Shown piece by piece: positions 5,200 to 5,361 of a stretch of DNA of 5,361 nt (position 1 is the stretch's first letter; every line of letters begins with the position of its first letter). This stretch comes from Helicobacteraceae bacterium (GTDB taxonomy: Bacteria > Campylobacterota > Campylobacteria > Campylobacterales > SZUA-545), in assembly GCA_031273735.1 (NCBI GenBank), contig JAISRI010000043.1, forward strand, positions 1-5,361, in the 5' to 3' direction. The notes under the pieces are model-generated. The model was not told where the DNA came from and did not search any database. It worked only from the letters and a program-made list of their open reading frames with translations. The position numbers and the translations under genes were made by a program.

Positions 5200-5220
5200 C
5201 GCGATCAATTTCTCTTAAAA

Positions 5221-5226
5221 AAGGAG
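5221..5226 (+). promoter_or_regulatory. Ribosome binding site inside a short inverted repeat
   Basis: AAGGAG stands 6 bases before ATG 5233, near-ideal spacing. AGGAG (5222-5226) is mirrored by CTCCT (5228-5232) right up to the start codon, so part of the Shine-Dalgarno sequence could pair with the bases before the ATG. Confidence 0.75.
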
Positions 5227-5232
5227 TCTCCT

Positions 5233-5361
5233 ATGTCGTTGCAAATATCGTCTAAACTCTCGTTAATTCCTTCCTTAAAACTGGGGGGGCGTGCGATAGC
5301 TCTCGTTCCTCCGCGACAAGTTCGGCTTTATCTAAAAGCCTAAACAATAAAGCCCTAACAA
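5233..5361 (+). CDS. Start of an unidentified gene interrupted by a poly-G tract (frame closes as read; incomplete at window end)
   Basis: ATG 5233 has a strong ribosome binding site and a TATAAT promoter, so translation initiation is well supported. The first 16 codons read MSLQISSKLSLIPSLK, followed by a tract of seven G. As sequenced the frame continues GGRAIALVPPRQ and stops at TAA 5341-5343, after 36 codons. With eight G (or five) it would continue LGGACDSSRSSATSS and then LSKSLNNKALT, open to the window edge. This serine-rich reading looks more like protein sequence. With six or nine G it stops almost at once at TAG 5294-5296. I do not recognise the protein. No classical signal peptide is evident. 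It may be a phase-variable gene in the off state, a real frameshift, or a sequencing error in the G run. A genuine 36-residue peptide is less likely. Confidence 0.5.
5283..5289 (+). repeat. Homopolymeric G7 tract near the 5' end of a reading frame
   Basis: Seven consecutive G residues fall about 17 codons into the gene starting at 5233. I noticed no other G or C run of this length in the window. In Campylobacter and Helicobacter such tracts in surface-structure genes change length by slipped-strand mispairing and switch expression, although active Campylobacter tracts are usually eight or more G. Confidence 0.85.

Noticed and set aside
4440..5232. tRNA or structured riboswitch among the hairpins
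   Set aside because: No cloverleaf with a GTTCRANYC-like T arm or a terminal CCA acceptor was found. The hairpins are explained by the repeat family.

Overview
The window looks like chromosomal DNA from a Campylobacterota (epsilonproteobacterial) bacterium. The evidence is a flagellin very close to Campylobacter/Helicobacter FlaA/FlaB (MGFLKINTN start, DEQIKI..IIKSKAIQAAQDG segment), a Maf-family flagellin glycosylation protein directly behind it, a sigma-54 promoter of the GGAA-N8-GC type used for late flagellar genes in this group, and a QueF C-terminus of Campylobacter type. I cannot name a genus.

Layout, left to right. Positions 1-225 hold the 3' end of queF (queuosine synthesis). A 96-bp gap follows, then a complete gene for a GNAT-fold acetyltransferase-like protein of unknown substrate (322-969, + strand). 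It converges on the minus-strand pair maf (976-2862) and flagellin (2892-4391), with only 6 bp between the facing stop codons; a 9-bp AT-rich inverted repeat covers this junction. Flagellin and maf are 29 bp apart and probably form one transcript, made from a sigma-54 promoter at 4431-4448. The likely logic is that flagellin and the protein that glycosylates it before export are produced together by the late flagellar regulon. Both starts given here are internal ATGs, shorter than the longest open frames.

Positions 4449-5232 (about 780 bp) contain no credible gene. The stretch is packed with palindromic REP/dRS3-like repeats built on GTCATTCCCGC...GCGGGAATCCAAA: one minimal copy (C), one copy with a diverged right arm (A), two copies expanded to about 120 bp in opposite orientation (B and D), and one isolated arm (E). 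They separate the leftward flagellin unit from a rightward unit.

At the right edge a good sigma-70 -10 box, a Shine-Dalgarno sequence and an ATG begin a new + strand gene at 5233. It runs into a tract of seven G residues at 5283-5289. As read, the frame closes after 36 codons; one more G would keep it open to the end of the window. This may be a phase-variable switch of the Campylobacter type, or a sequencing error. It and the repeat cluster are the two least ordinary parts of the window.
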